A stretch of DNA of 64,000 nt from Eulemur rufifrons (taxonomy: Eukaryota; Chordata; Mammalia; Primates; Lemuridae), in assembly GCF_041146395.1 (NCBI RefSeq), contig NC_090989.1, forward strand, positions 280,704,343 to 280,768,342, written 5' to 3'. Of the stretch, positions 29,400-41,390 are shown piece by piece. The notes beneath the pieces were generated by a model. That model saw only the letters and a list, made by a program, of their open reading frames with translations. It did not search any database and was not told the DNA's origin. Made by a program: the position numbers and the translations under genes. Every line of letters begins with the position of its first letter. Positions within the stretch are counted from its first letter, which is position 1.

Positions 29400-30950
29400 G
29401 GTGAGGCACAAAACATTAGTCAAGTAATTCTCAGAATTTTCAGAAGAAAAAGAATGTATCATGCCAGCTTATAAGAGAGAAACACAAAACCCAAAGTCAT
29501 ATTTCAAGTCCAGGAAGAGAATCAAGTGTCTTGTTAACTAAGTATGTTATCCCATGAATGATGACATAAAATTTCTTTGGTTCACCAGATCAATGGTTTT
29601 GTAGGTGAAAGAACCACAGTGGTGAAAGGGCCCATTTTAATGAACAGAACGCCACTTTTGCATGTTCTTTCAAAACAAAGAAGACATAACAAAACAAAAC
29701 ACCTTCTAGAGATACATCAAGCCAGGGGATGTTGCCCATGTTGGAGAGAGGGGGTCTGAAACCAAACAATAAAGATTTTTAAGTGTCTGCTAGGCAATGA
29801 TACAAAGAGAATTCCTAATTCTTTGGGCTGGCCAGTGTATTAATGAGACCCATGGAAAAGACCAACAACTAAAAGATAGAAGGGCTTCTTGCTTTTTGAT
29901 TTATTTAAACAGATGTAATGACACCAGTACAGAAGAACTGATATGAAAACCCACTGCTCCTTTTCCCAGGTCATGAAACCTAAAGTCAGTACTGGTTTTA
30001 TGTTTTCTTTCTACAGGTCTTGGATTTATAACAGAGTAAGCACCACAGTTGAATCAACAGGAGTGATAAGTCAGAAATGGACTTGTAATTAGCTAGATCA
30101 TATACATGAACTCCTTTTAGCTTTTGCTTTTCTTCATGCTAAGTTTTATCTCTTTACTGTAATCTCTTATAAAAACATTTTTTTCCTAAATATATTGGAG
30201 TCAGTCCATGCCTCAGAACTGCCCTGTAGGAAATTAAGCCCCTTCAAAAGGTCCATAAATAGGACCTATCCAATACTTAACTTTAAAAAGAATGTTATAG
30301 CATTTAATGTAGTATCAATTTTCAAATATTTCAGGAACCTTGGGAAAAATTTTAAACAGTCAATTCTAAGTAATGTGGGGTCTGCAGGCATATGGGTCTG
30401 AGGCTTATAAAAATTTTAGTGAGTCACTGAAAGCATTGTATAATTGTTTCCTCTAGAACTCTGCAGATAACTACTGCCAAAAATCAATTCTGCTCTGGCC
30501 AACATTTTGTGAGTAATGAACCACATTTTCCACCTGCAGAGAGAAGTTTTCTTGAAATTCCAGAAAATGCTGGTGAAAACCTCCTGGTTCTCCTACTAGA
30601 GCCACAAATCTCCATAAATTCCTCATATGTGATTAGTGGCGATCACTGTGGGTAACCCTAGACAGACTCAAAGGTTGGAGCTCAACCAAACCATCTCTAA
30701 AATTGTTTAATAACTTGATTCAATGTGCAGAAGTTGCTAATAAGAGTACAATTATAGTAGTTCTTATGGAGGAATCTATCTGTTATCAACTCTGAGTTAC
30801 CCACATCTCAGATAAGCCAATTCACAACCAAGTTGATCATGTCAGCAACCTTTGGGAATCTCGTCTATAATTCTGTTAAAAACCATTAATCTCATAAATG
30901 ATCAGAGCTTTATCAGGAACCATAAATAACATATGTTTAATCATGTATGT
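29400..30950. other. Intron 4, no recognised element
   Basis: AT-rich, no exon and no confident repeat. Confidence 0.4.
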
Positions 30951-30954
30951 TTGA

Positions 30955-31500
30955 CCTCACATTCTCACTTCTGGGCATTTAGCTTGGGGAAATAATCTCA
31001 CCCCACACACAAAGAAAACAGCTATAAAAGCAAAGAGCTCACTGCCGTATTGTTTGTACAGACTAACTAACTAAATGAGTAAATAAATCAAAAACTGGTA
31101 ATAGCCTATATGTCAAACAACAAAAAATTGGCTATTAATTTTCTTTTCTTTTTTTTTTTTTTTTTTAGAGACAGGGTCTCACTATGTGGCCCAGGCTGGT
31201 CTCCAACACGGAGGCTCAAGTGAGCCTAGTGCCTCAGCCTCCTGAGTAGCTGGGACTACAAGTGTACACCACCACACTCAGTTCCAGAATTAAGTGAATT
31301 ATAATAGTGTTAGAATAAAACACAGCTATTAAAATTCTAATTATTAAAACTATACTTTTCAGGTAAAAACATGGAAAGTGCTTATGATATTAAATGAAGA
31401 ATGAAGACGAATATAAATTATATCTATACTAGGACTAATACTCTTAAATATTATGTATATCTACAAATGACATCAGGAAAGAAACTTGGAAAAATAAGGA
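30955..31500 (+). repeat. L1 3' end, sense, interrupted
   Basis: 'cattctcacttctgggcatt' and 'gtattgtttgtacagac' followed by 'acacagctattaaaattcta' are L1 3' UTR signatures. The Alu monomer at 31150-31282 splits it. Confidence 0.65.
31150..31282 (-). mobile_element. Alu monomer
   Basis: Minus-strand single arm: T tract, then agagacagggtctcactatg to caccaccacactcagttcc. Diverged. Confidence 0.8.
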
Positions 31501-32179
31501 TTTTGATTTATGAGGGACTGTGGGTTTTTTATCCTTTAATTCAGTTTTAGTAATATTCTTTTAAAATTTTGGTAACTTGTAAGTGAATCCCTCCTGTCCC
31601 CCAAAAAAGGAGAGTAAATTTTTAAAATGTTAAGTTCTTTTTGTATGCAGTAGTTAAAAAAAAGATGATAACTACAACATTCACTGTAAATTTGTAAAAA
31701 ATCTAGAAAAATCAGACAAGTATACAATCTCCAGATTTTACTACATTAAAACTAATCATGCTGTTTTATAAATAACTGTGGATTTTCCAGTTATTTCTAC
31801 TCATCACCAGTAAACTCCAATAAATCCCACACATTGTTACAGAGCACAGATTTATTGATAATTTATGCTTGTGAATGAAGGACTGAAGGCAAAGTAAAAG
31901 ACTCATCACTGTATACTTTGATTTATATTCACTCCCAAAGATTGGCCACTGATTCCATTATCTCTAAAGAGAAGGTGACCATCTCGCTGAAAATAGTTGC
32001 CTTAACTCCAGCCCATTAGGTAAGAAACCAGGAGGCCCCCTTGTCCTGGGCTTTCAGGAGCATTTATGTTTTCCTAATGAGAACTGGTGCAGGCTCAGGC
32101 ATCAGGCAGGAAAGAAACTAAACTGCTAAGTTCTCGCAGAGGGTAAGGTTCAATTTTTAAAGAATTTGCTTTCATTCTT

Positions 32180-32515
32180 TTTTTTTTTTTTTTTGAGACA
32201 GAGTCTCACTCTGTTGCCCAGGCTAGAGTGAGTGCCGTGGCGTCAGCCTAGCTCACAGCAACCTCAAACTCCTGAGCTCAAGCGATCCTCCTGTCTCAGC
32301 CTCCCGAGTAGCTGGGACTACAGGCATGCGCCACCATGCCCGGCTAATTTTTTCTATATATATTTTTAGCTGTCCATATAATTTCTTTCTATTTTTAGTA
32401 GAGGTGGGGTCTCGCTCATTGCTCAGGCTGGTCTCGAACTCCTGAGCTCAAACGATCCGCCCACCTCGGCCTCCCAGAGTGCTAGGATTACAGGCGTGAG
32501 CCACCGCGCCCGGCC
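32180..32515 (-). mobile_element. AluL, near twin of 27392-27735
   Basis: Full minus-strand dimer ending cgcgcccggcc. Exact 14-bp target duplication ttgctttcattctt at 32166-32179 and 32517-32530. By eye it differs from the copy 4.8 kb away by only a few bases. Confidence 0.95.
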
Positions 32516-32554
32516 CTTGCTTTCATTCTTAATGGTACCTGGGAACTTGTTAAG

Positions 32555-32596
32555 AACAAAGAAAAAAGAAAAGAAAAGAAAAGAAAAGAAAGAAAT
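32555..32596 (+). repeat. (AAAAG)n microsatellite
   Basis: Run of aaaag units, five in register, with an impure edge. It lies just outside the AluL and is not its tail, which is at the other end. Confidence 0.8.
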
Positions 32597-33514
32597 TGCT
32601 TTAAAAAATGTAACACGTTTTCACCAAAATGAGCCTACAGATTTGTGTGTCAGGACAAACACTGGTTACTTATAATATTATGGGAGTGAACTGCATTGTG
32701 ATATACGAATATAGCATATGTACTTCATAAAAAGCATCTGTTCTCCTGGAAACATAAATAGAAGTACTAATCCTATTTTACAGTTAGAGATTTGAAGACT
32801 TAAAGATCAAATAGCGCACTTGTTATCTTGATACGGCCACAAAGGCAAGGAGAGTGTCAATCTCTCCTTCTACCTTACTTTCTTCTACTTCCTTTCAAAT
32901 TCGTACAAAAAGAGAAGGAAACTTCATCTTTTGCATAATGAACCATTCTTCATCATGCTGACCCTTATTGGAGATTTACCTGTTCAAACATAGCAAAATC
33001 TAGATGAAAACTAATTTTCTACCGGTATTCTCAACTGCACTTGGCCATTCTTTCTACATGCAGTAATGAGATCCAGCAGTAATCCTGTAAATTCTAAATC
33101 ATCCCTTTGGATGGGCGGGCAGACAGGATTCTGCCCCTATATCGAATGGCCCAATTTGTATTATACTGATTGTTAAGAATGGGACTTAAACAAGGCATTA
33201 TATCTAGTCAGTCATGAGAAATAGTAGCTAGGTCTAAAATTTTAAAAGCAGCTTGTTTTCAATGCCATCAACCAATTCAACATTTTTAGAAAGGTCATTT
33301 TAAATTGACTGGACAACTACTGTTATGGCATATGGTCACAAGCAGCCTGCTTTCTGTAATAAACCCTGGTCAAGAAGCTCTGGGGTGGAAATGAGATTCT
33401 GTGTTGAGAAACAGAATGACCATCGTAGTAAGAGAAACCGGTTATGCAGTGCCTGTATCTCGATATACCTGAATGCTGTGCTGCGTGGTTTGTGCTTGTC
33501 CTCCTGCAATCCTC

Positions 33515-33640
33515 CCTACAACTCTCTAAGGTGGATATAATCAGCCTCAATTTACAGATTCAGAATTGGGAGCTCAGAGTTTTCAGAACCTTCCTAAGAT
33601 GTCACAGCTGGTCCTGAGAGGGGTCATTGGCTAGAAAGCC
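33515..33640 (-). repeat. MIR SINE fragment
   Basis: Antisense MIR: 'cctcaatttacagattcaga' followed by 'cctaagatgtcacagctggt' corresponds to the MIR region 'accagctgtgtgac' to 'ctgtaaaatgg'. Confidence 0.7.
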
Positions 33641-33764
33641 TGTGTCCTTTGCCCCTCTCCCCACCACCTAGCAGGGAGCTCCAGCTCTGTGGACACCGCC
33701 CTGATGTTGGCTTCCCCTTCTCTAAGAAAGACCTGAAGCTCCCTATCAGCTTTTCATAGCAGCA

Positions 33765-33855
33765 CAGCGAAAGGTGACTGGATTTGGCATTAGGAGACCT
33801 GAATTTGAGTTTTCACTCTATTATGCCATTTCTCCTGATAATTAACCTCACCAGA
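33765..33855 (+). repeat. MIR SINE fragment
   Basis: Sense MIR 5' part: 'actggatttggcattaggag' and 'acctgaatttgagttttcac'. Confidence 0.6.
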
Positions 33856-34129
33856 AAATGGAAATGATAGCATTCTACTGTTGTTTTAAGAGTCATCCTT
33901 ACAAAAATGAGAGTTTACTAAGAAAAGTCAGAGTAGCCAAAAGTAAAAGTTCTAAAGGAGAAATACTGGTTACTATGAGAAGATCTCAACTAGCTCCTTT
34001 TCTGAAGCTAATGGCAGATGAAGATGATCACGCTATTTAATCCAGCATCCTTGAATGTAGGTTAAAGAAAATAACTCAGTGGAAACAGAAACGTGGATGC
34101 TCACACACTGCCCTGAGAAGCGGGCTGCC

Positions 34130-34278
34130 TGGCCTTCGTGAAGCCCAGCTCCACCTTGGGTGCAACGTGCCCGACTCACTTCACCTTCCTGTGCTCCAGG
34201 GTCCTCGTCTTGGGTAAAATGTGTAAAATAATGGTCCCCATCCCCAAAGGATATTGTGAGGGTTAAATGTAAAGTGCA
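34130..34278 (+). repeat. MIR SINE, split by an Alu
   Basis: Sense MIR: 'tcacttcaccttcctgtgct', 'ggtaaaatgtgtaaaataat', 'ggatattgtgagggttaaat'. The AluL at 34279 interrupts it; the last bases resume after 34621. Confidence 0.7.
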
Positions 34279-34619
34279 GGCCGGGCGCGGTGGCTCACGC
34301 CTGTAATCCTAGCACTCTGGGAGGCCGAGGTGGGCGGATCGTTTGAGCTCAGAAGTTCGAGACCAGCCTGAGCAAGAGCGAGACCCCATCTCTACTAAAA
34401 ATAGAAAGAAATTATATGGACAGCTAAAAATATATATAGAAAAAAAATTAGCCGGGCATGGTGGTGCATGCCTGTAGTCCCAGCTACTCGGGAGGCTGAG
34501 ACAGGAGGATCGCTTGAGCTCAGGAGTTTGAGGTTGCTGTGAGCTAGGCTAACGCCACGGCACTCACTCTAGCCTGGGCAACAGGGTGAGACTCTGTCTC
34601 AAAAAAAAAAAAAAAAAAA
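34279..34619 (+). mobile_element. AluL
   Basis: Full sense dimer with pure A tail. Exact 9-bp target duplication taaagtgca at 34270-34278 and 34621-34629. It carries gtttgagctcag, the complement of the variant seen in the 27.4 and 32.2 kb copies. Confidence 0.94.
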
Positions 34620-35244
34620 GTAAAGTGCAATCGAGGTTAGCTATTGTCATCTGTAAAAAGGAACACTCAAGGCCAAACAATTCAATATCCAATATTATCA
34701 GGATAATTTTAAAAATTACAGTGATTAGAATACAACACAATGCCACATTATGCAGTCATTCAAAATAATGTAGAAAAAAATAAAAAATGTTCATGAGACA
34801 TTATATTAAAATACCACAAGTATGCATTGTTTACTGATGCTTTCTAGTATTTCAAAAGGTTTCACAACCTTCTAAAATGTCATTTTGATTTAATTACAGA
34901 ATGTTTCAAGAGAGTTTGCAGCTCCTCTCAACAGAACATCTGACTCAGAGACCTGTACTTGTAATTCTCCTTAAAATAAAAGGAACATTATGTATTCTAA
35001 GATATTATTTAATGTGTATCTCTACCACCTATAATTTACTCCATAAATTACTATAATTTCTGATTTTAAGAAAGGGACAGAATTCAAAATACAGATACAA
35101 CTGACTATAAAAAAGATACGATTAACAGTGAGTAAATAACTCAGTCATAACACAACAATGGAATACAAGGATCCTCACCAGTAAACAGAGTCTGAGCCCT
35201 AAGCTGAGTTTAAGACGCTGCTTCTACTACCCAATAACTTCTTT

Positions 35245-35720
35245 CACTCCACCAGTACTGATTGATGGCCTGCTCTGTGCCACGCAGACACTTTTCTAGG
35301 TACTCGGGGTACAACAGTGGATAAGAAAATTCCTGCCCTCATGGAGCTTACATTCTAGCATGGGGTGAAAGAAAAACAATCAGCGAGGAAACACACAGAA
35401 TGGTAGATGCCAGTAAGTGCTACAGAAAGAGCAAAGCAGGGGAAAGTGGTGAGAACAGAGAAGGGGGAGCAGAGGTACTCTGTAATTTTAAAGAAGGTGG
35501 ACAGGAACGACCTCAATGAGAAAGTAACATTCCTGATAGGGAGCAAACTCCGCAGATTTCTGGGGAAAGGGCTTTTCGAGGAGGGAAAAGCCAGGGCAGA
35601 GGCCTGAAGGCAGGAACACCCCGAGCAGGGGTGAGAAGTGGCAAGGAGGCCATTGGTTGGGGGAGAGGGATTCAGAGAGGACATAGGCGGCCAGATTATG
35701 TGGGCTTCATATCTCATGAT
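35245..35720 (-). repeat. L2 LINE 3' fragment
   Basis: Plus strand: 'gatggcctgctctgtgccac', 'ggtactcggggtacaacagt' and 'ccctcatggagcttacattc', the reverse complement of the L2 3' UTR, then the upstream L2 part to 'ggccagattatgtgggctt'. Confidence 0.8.
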
Positions 35721-36085
35721 TCACTCCAGAAATAGAATTTATACTCCTACTAAGGTAAATGCACAGAGGTTTTGTTTAGGGAGTTGGCTGGTACACTAAA
35801 CTACATGGGTGGAGAAGGTCAGTCAAGAGACACAAAGCACTGACCAAAGTAACAAACAGGAAGAAAATACAAACCTTCACAAGGTCAAGGGCAGTTCAGG
35901 AACCAGGGAAGCAGTCCAACACTGTGTTAAGATTTATTGTGTTTATTTTATCATGATATTAGATATTTGTACTTCATTCTGAACCTTAGTATTCTGTTTC
36001 ACTGTATCCTTTCTGTCACATTAGAAAAGAATCTTCTTTAATGAATGGTCTAGCAGACGTTGTCATCTAATTCTGGGCTCCAGTG

Positions 36086-36232
36086 CAGGGTTTCTCAACC
36101 TCAGCAACATGGACATTTTGGGCCATGTAATTCTTTGTTTTGAGAGCCATCCTGCAGATTGCAGGATGTATAATAGCCTCCCGGGCCTCTACTTACTAGA
36201 TACCAGTAGCAATCCCCCAGCTACCATTCCCT
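36086..36232. mobile_element. hAT-type fragment (MER20-like)
   Basis: 'cagggtttctcaacctcagc', 'gacattttgggccatgtaa' and 'ctacttactagataccagta' match the order of MER20 as I remember it. Incomplete: the right end is missing. Confidence 0.65.
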
Positions 36233-36235
36233 AGA

Positions 36236-36335
36236 CCAGCGGTCCTCAACCTTTTTGCCACGAGGGCCTGGTTCATGGATGGGGGTTGGGAGGTGCAGAG
36301 CTCAGGTGGTGATGTGAGGCCAGGTTCTTCACAGG
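36236..36335. mobile_element. hAT-type fragment (Zaphod-like), same family as 14464-14736
   Basis: 'cagcggtcctcaaccttttt' followed by 'gccacgagggcctggttca' is the same end sequence found, reversed, at 14464-14736. The other end is not found. Confidence 0.55.
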
Positions 36336-36509
36336 CATGACAGGGGCTCAAAGGCAGCATGGATAAAAATTCTTCATCGCAGTTTACTGGCATGTTGTTG
36401 TTTTAACACAATGAGTTAATCTTAAGGCATTTATCTTCTCTTCCTAACTTTTAAATATATCCAAAGCCATATGCATATTTATAGCTCAGAAAGAACTCAA
36501 TCCAGCTAT

Positions 36510-36845
36510 TCCAAACACCTTCCTGTCCCAGGGCCTTTGCACTGCCTGCTTCCTATTGAATGCTTGTCCCAGGCAACTCCTGTGCATCCCTCAAGTGTTT
36601 TCAAGGCCTTAACTGCTAAGCCCCAGGAAGTTTTGTCCTGATCTTGGAGCATAAGCATGTCTGGTGTTCCTGTTATATGCTCTCACACTATCTGTACTCT
36701 TATTTTGTAGCAACTATCATTGTAATTAAATAATCATGTTTGTCATTGTTACTTAATGCCTCCTCCACTTCAGCAGGAACCATATCTATCTTATTGACCT
36801 GTGTATCTCCAGGGCACTAAAAGAATTATTGTTGAACCAAGTTTA
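36510..36845 (+). repeat. L2 LINE 3' fragment, sense
   Basis: 'cccagggcctttgcactgcc', 'aactcctgtgcatccctcaa', 'gtgtatctccagggcact' follow the L2 3' end in sense. This is opposite to the other L2 copies in intron 4. Confidence 0.8.
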
Positions 36846-37497
36846 TATAAAAACGTGTATCACTGCCCAACTTTGATACTTTCTAATAATAATTTGTTAT
36901 GCACTTTACAAGCAATCAAGGCACAATGATACAGACCATGACTTAAAGATAAATTTCTTAAGGCAAAATCTTGACTGTGATTATACTTTGAGTGTACATT
37001 TTTCTCATTGGTTAACAATAAAAGCTCTCTATGAAAAGATTGCAATGGGAGCAAGAGGAACCATGAGGTCTCCTTCATTAGATGGCAATGAATGGGCCAA
37101 GGAACAGAATGGATGCACTGAGGTCATTTTTATGTTGTTTTTTTTGACCTTCTGAAAAGCATTTATTTTAATACTATTTATTCCACTCAGCATATAGCAT
37201 ATCATAGTGTGTACTTTTTTAAATGTCTGATATCCTCAAATATATTTTAACTTCTCAAAGCAATTTATATTCTAGGGTCTGCAGATGTGTTTCAGAGTAT
37301 CTGGGGCACCCTTGAAACTATACATAGAGACCTAGAAATACTTTCTAGAAACAGGGCCCATAACTTTTATATGATTCTCAAAGGTGTCAGTTTAAGACCC
37401 ATCATCTTATATGTCTCCATTCAATTTGAAATGTTCTGGGATATTCCCATTGTCATTGGTCCACCTTTTAGGAAGAAAAAAGTAAATTTTTTATTAC

Positions 37498-37645
37498 CGA
37501 TTTCCTCTCCTGTTTCAGCTCCTGAATGTAGCGTGCTAAGTCCCCAATGATGTGTGAGGTCATGTTCTCGGAGATAACTTCATGCTGCCCTGCGTAATCA
37601 TTCATTTCGTTCAGGGTGGAAATGAAAGCTTTACATGATGTATAC
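37498..37645 (-). CDS. FNBP1: FNBP1 exon 4, F-BAR domain
   Basis: 148 bp. The first G completes Lys66; then come 49 codons, [20 protein letters not shown] followed by [20 protein letters not shown] and QELKQERKS, about residues 67-115. [17 protein letters not shown] is a hallmark of the F-BAR core helix shared with FNBP1L and TRIP10 (NELNDYAGQ, NDFAGQ). The acceptor is ctgttctacAG before GTATAC; the donor is AAATCG before GTAATAAA, usable but weaker than the others. Residues T76, T95, H97, G100 and I106 differ from the human protein as I remember it (N, A, Q, V, V). The frame is open and the splice sites are intact. Confidence 0.94.
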
Positions 37646-38117
37646 CTGTAGAACAGAACAAACACCATGCCTTTTCAAACAAGGCCACATCCGTCCGAAC
37701 ACTGCTTAATGCCGAGGAAACATTAATTAAAATTGGGTTAATTTGCATCGACCTCCCATAGGATCCTGACAATTCATTACACATAAAGTGTTCTCATCAA
37801 AATGGCTCAGAATTAATTACAATCAAAACACTTTTCATTTTGTGAAATTGAATTGCTCTATGTAATGCAATATTTGGCTCTGTTACTACTAAATCCAGAA
37901 ATAACTCAAAATTCATATACATGCTATGTGTACTAATGTAAAGGATATTTAGGTCTAAATTAGAGACATAATATTTTGGGCTGTCCATGTTAAAATGCCT
38001 TAATTGCTTACTGAAATGGACATATTTCTTAGATGAATGAGTGGTATGACACTCAGGAAACTCCTGATATTACCAAACCAAATCTAGACTCTAGAATGTA
38101 TAATCCATATTACTTCC

Positions 38118-38149
38118 ATACAGGAAGTATCCAAATATACTTCCTGTAT
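38118..38149. promoter_or_regulatory. Perfect inverted repeat of ETS-type motifs in intron 3
   Basis: atacaggaagtat (38118-38130), spacer ccaaat, atacttcctgtat (38137-38149): 13-bp arms with no mismatch. Each arm contains acaggaagt, the ETS-family consensus, so the two sites face each other. It lies 249 bp downstream of exon 3 in a 752-bp intron. It could also simply be a cruciform-forming sequence. Confidence 0.4.
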
Positions 38150-38397
38150 TTGTTTAGATTGTATTCTAAACTTTTCCTAATTACTTTAATTGAAACAATC
38201 TGGAATAGGTCTAAGGACTCAGTATAAGAAAAGCTAATTGAATTTGTTATTATTGTTCTCTCCCCCAATTTAAAAACCGACACAGATATGAATGGGGACT
38301 GCAGCTTATTTTTATAGAGAGGTATTTCTTCTTTCCCTTCATAATCATCATCAATGGCATATAGATAGTCCCACACAATTATCAATGATAAACATAC

Positions 38398-38454
38398 TTG
38401 TATTCTTCTTCCTCCTTCGAGTTCTTTTTAGGTTGGTATTTCTTTGAAAGATTC
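38398..38454 (-). CDS. FNBP1: FNBP1 exon 3, F-BAR domain
   Basis: 57 bp. It completes Arg47 with its first G, reads NLSKKYQPKKNSKEEEEY and ends with AA of Lys66. This is the loop and start of the second helix of the F-BAR domain, with a basic run (KKYQPKK) followed by an acidic run (EEEE). The acceptor is tttttattttAG before GAATC; the donor is TACAA before GTATGTTT. The run KKNSKEEEEYK separates FNBP1 from FNBP1L, which has a shorter, differently charged segment here. Frame in and out is phase 2. The following intron is only 752 bp. Confidence 0.95.
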
Positions 38455-39530
38455 CTAAAATAAAAATGCAGACATGTTACTTTTACATAGAAAGATAATT
38501 GAGAAATCAGGAATGAAAGCTGAAATTAGTGCTTTTTTTTACAAGTTTAAAAAAAAATCACAAAATGTTCATAGCTGAAATCCATTTATTTCCTTCAATC
38601 TGTCAACGTGTGTGAGCAAGCCCCTATTATTAAGGACTTGCACAGCTTTTAAGCTTTTGCCTCAAGGGTACAACAAATCAAACCAGAAATGATCAGTAGC
38701 TGGTCATTTAACTGGATGGTAAGACGTGGCTCGACCATGTGTAAATATGCAGTGGCTTCCGTTTGTAGCACTGAGCTGCTTTTCTTACCGGGGAACCACT
38801 CCCTCCTGATCATCCTCTGTGGGGGCATTATTGCTCCAAATCCAAGGAAAACTATGTCCACATGTTTAAATTAAAAATCAAAGTGCCCAGGGCATGTTTC
38901 AAAGGCTGTGTGGCTGCTCCATCAAAGCGCTGATGAAAACTGTGAACAAGTCTTCCTGAAGGAAGTAGAGACGATATTTTGTTCATACTAAGACATCAGA
39001 CTAGGAAGACTTTTAACCTGCCTAGCAGGTTTGCACTGAACACACTCAGATTAGCCAAAATCATTCTAGTTTCCCTTCCTAATCCCATCTCCAGGTTAAG
39101 AACCCAAGGACTTTTGTCTACGCTCAGCACGCTTAAATATACACAAAAACTAAGAGGTAATCAGGAAGAAAGAAGACTCACTGACATTGGTTCTACTGGC
39201 TGGTTTCTCCTGGGTCCTGACTTTGGGCCACTGCAGTCAGAGAAATGCCCACAGGACGTTGGCTGAGGGCCCACTGACTCCCCTTTGTCAGCGTCTCCGT
39301 ACTTACCATCTGCCTTACTCCCTGTTGCTATTCCTCTTTTATAGGAGGACCTTAATTATTTCCTGTTTTACTTCTATTTCTTTCATTTCCCCAAAATCTA
39401 CACACTTGCCTAGAAAAATATGTGATAATAAACTTATATAATTTTAATCATGGCACATTTTACATAGAGTGAAATGTGGTTTCATCTCTCACAAACATTA
39501 TCAGGGGATGCGAGAGGCAACGGACTTTAG
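38455..39530. other. Intron 2, no recognised element
   Basis: Non-repeat sequence next to exon 3; no other exon visible. Confidence 0.35.
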
Positions 39531-39534
39531 TCAA

Positions 39535-39680
39535 AAGGACATTGTGCTGGGAATCCAGAGACCTGTGCCTGGATGGCACGACATCAACAAATAAACAAGT
39601 CTGTGCTTCCTCATGTGTAAGTTGGTGGGGCTTGGACAACATGACCTCTATTGCCCCTTCTAGTTTTGAAATTCTGAGGG
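39535..39680 (+). repeat. MIR SINE fragment
   Basis: Sense MIR: 'tgggaatccagagacctgtg' then 'cttcctcatgtgtaagttgg'. Diverged. Confidence 0.55.
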
Positions 39681-40012
39681 AATATCTAATATCTAATATC
39701 CATTGAAATATCAACTGTTGCAATTATTTTTAAAAAATGAAGACATGAATATATAATAGTCTAAAAACTTTAATTAGGCCAACTGAAAGAAGAATGTCCT
39801 TACTTGAAGGTTGCTATCACATGAGCATACATTTAAATATATAAACTATAGCATGCTCTCTCAGTATCTACAGATACTGTGGGTACATAGCAGAGTTTAT
39901 TTAATAAATCTAGATCCAAAAGGATGAGAAAAAGCATTATTTCCTTAAAGGATGTGCCTTAGGGAAAAAAAACGCAAAAAGGAGAAATATTTTATATTAA
40001 AAGCACAGTATA

Positions 40013-40353
40013 GGCCAGGTGCGGTGGCTCACACCTGTAATCCTAGCACTCTGGGAGGCCAAGGTGGGTGGATTGTTTGAGCTCAGGAGTTCGAGAATCA
40101 GCCTGAGCAAGAGCAAGACCCCATCTCTACTAAAAATAGAAAGAAATTATCTGGCCAACTAAAAATATATCTAGAAAAAATGAGCCAGGCACGATGGCGC
40201 ATGCCTGTAGTCCCAGCTACTCGGGAGGCTGAGGCAGAAGGATTGCTTGAGCCCAGGAGTTTGAAGTTTGAGGTTGCTGTGAGCTGGGCTGACGCCACGG
40301 CACTCACTCTAGCCCAGGCAACAGAGTGAGACTCTGTCTCGAAAAAAAAAAAA
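40013..40353 (+). mobile_element. AluL
   Basis: Full sense dimer with A tail; exact 13-bp target duplication aaagcacagtata at 40000-40012 and 40354-40366. Slightly more diverged (ggccaggtgcggtgg) and with a small duplication gtttgaagtttgag. Confidence 0.93.
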
Positions 40354-40369
40354 AAAGCACAGTATAGTT

Positions 40370-41262
40370 TTTTGAGTTGGTGTGTCACAGCTGCTCCCTA
40401 AAAGGTAGGTGTGGTAAAAACAATACCACCACAGGACCAGGAACAGGAGAAGGTGCATGCAAAGCAGATGACCCCATGACCAATAGGTTCTTTTCCAAAC
40501 ACATTGAAAGCAGCACATACGGGAGACTGGAGTACTGGAAAAGTCCAGTGGCTGCGTGTGAGATGTTTTGAGTGCATGGTTTTAAATATTAACCATTTCT
40601 TCTGTTACCTATAACTTATAAATCTAAAATACCACTTCTAAATTCATACCTCATATAAAAATTCTTTCAAAATTGTTATTTTAAAGGTTACGTAAATCCA
40701 CATTTTGGTTTTAGCTTCCAGTCTTTAGCAGCCATAAAAATTATTTAAATTTTACATCTAGTTGAAGAAGCCTAGCTTGAATAGATCCAGGTGAAACCAG
40801 CGTTCTTTCCCTTTCATCATTCAAATTCTAAACAGAATTAAAGACCCGTTGCAGGTGATATTCTGTAAAGCCCATCAGGTTCTGATGAACATCACTTTGA
40901 CAGTGTTAGCATATATAGCATTCAAAGTGCTTCTTAAAGGCACTGATGAATAATTCACTCCATAAATACCAGCAGAAACCTAAAAGCCTAAGAGATCTAG
41001 AAGTGAACTTCAGTTCTAAGGATACTTCTCTCAAGAACTACTACTAAAAAAAGATCAACATTCCATTTCCATTCTCTTGGGAGAGGCTTCTCCCCTCTAT
41101 TGGTATCAAGTTATTTAAAAAACAAACCAGCAAATAAACCATAAAAAACATAGCCTTTTACATTTACAGTGCCTTTCTGAAATCTGAATTGTTCTCTATA
41201 CTCCACCTGCTCTTCAGGTAGACTAAAACGTAAGAGAAAAATAGACACCCTTTAATAAGGAT
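40370..41262. other. Intron 2, no recognised element
   Basis: AT-rich, no exon or confident repeat. Confidence 0.35.
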
Positions 41263-41264
41263 GC

Positions 41265-41390
41265 TGGGTTTAGACCTGGTTGACCTAAGAACCACAGGGA
41301 GGCTTTTCAAAATGAGATGCTTGGGCCTTGTTCCAGACCCTCGGAAATGGACTCCAGGGTGGGGCCCAGGAATGTTTTGTGTTTTTTTTT
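41265..41390. mobile_element. hAT-type fragment (MER5A-like)
   Basis: 'cacagggaggcttttcaaaa', 'gatgcttgggccttgttcca' and 'ccagggtggggcccagg' match MER5A in order. Confidence 0.65.
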
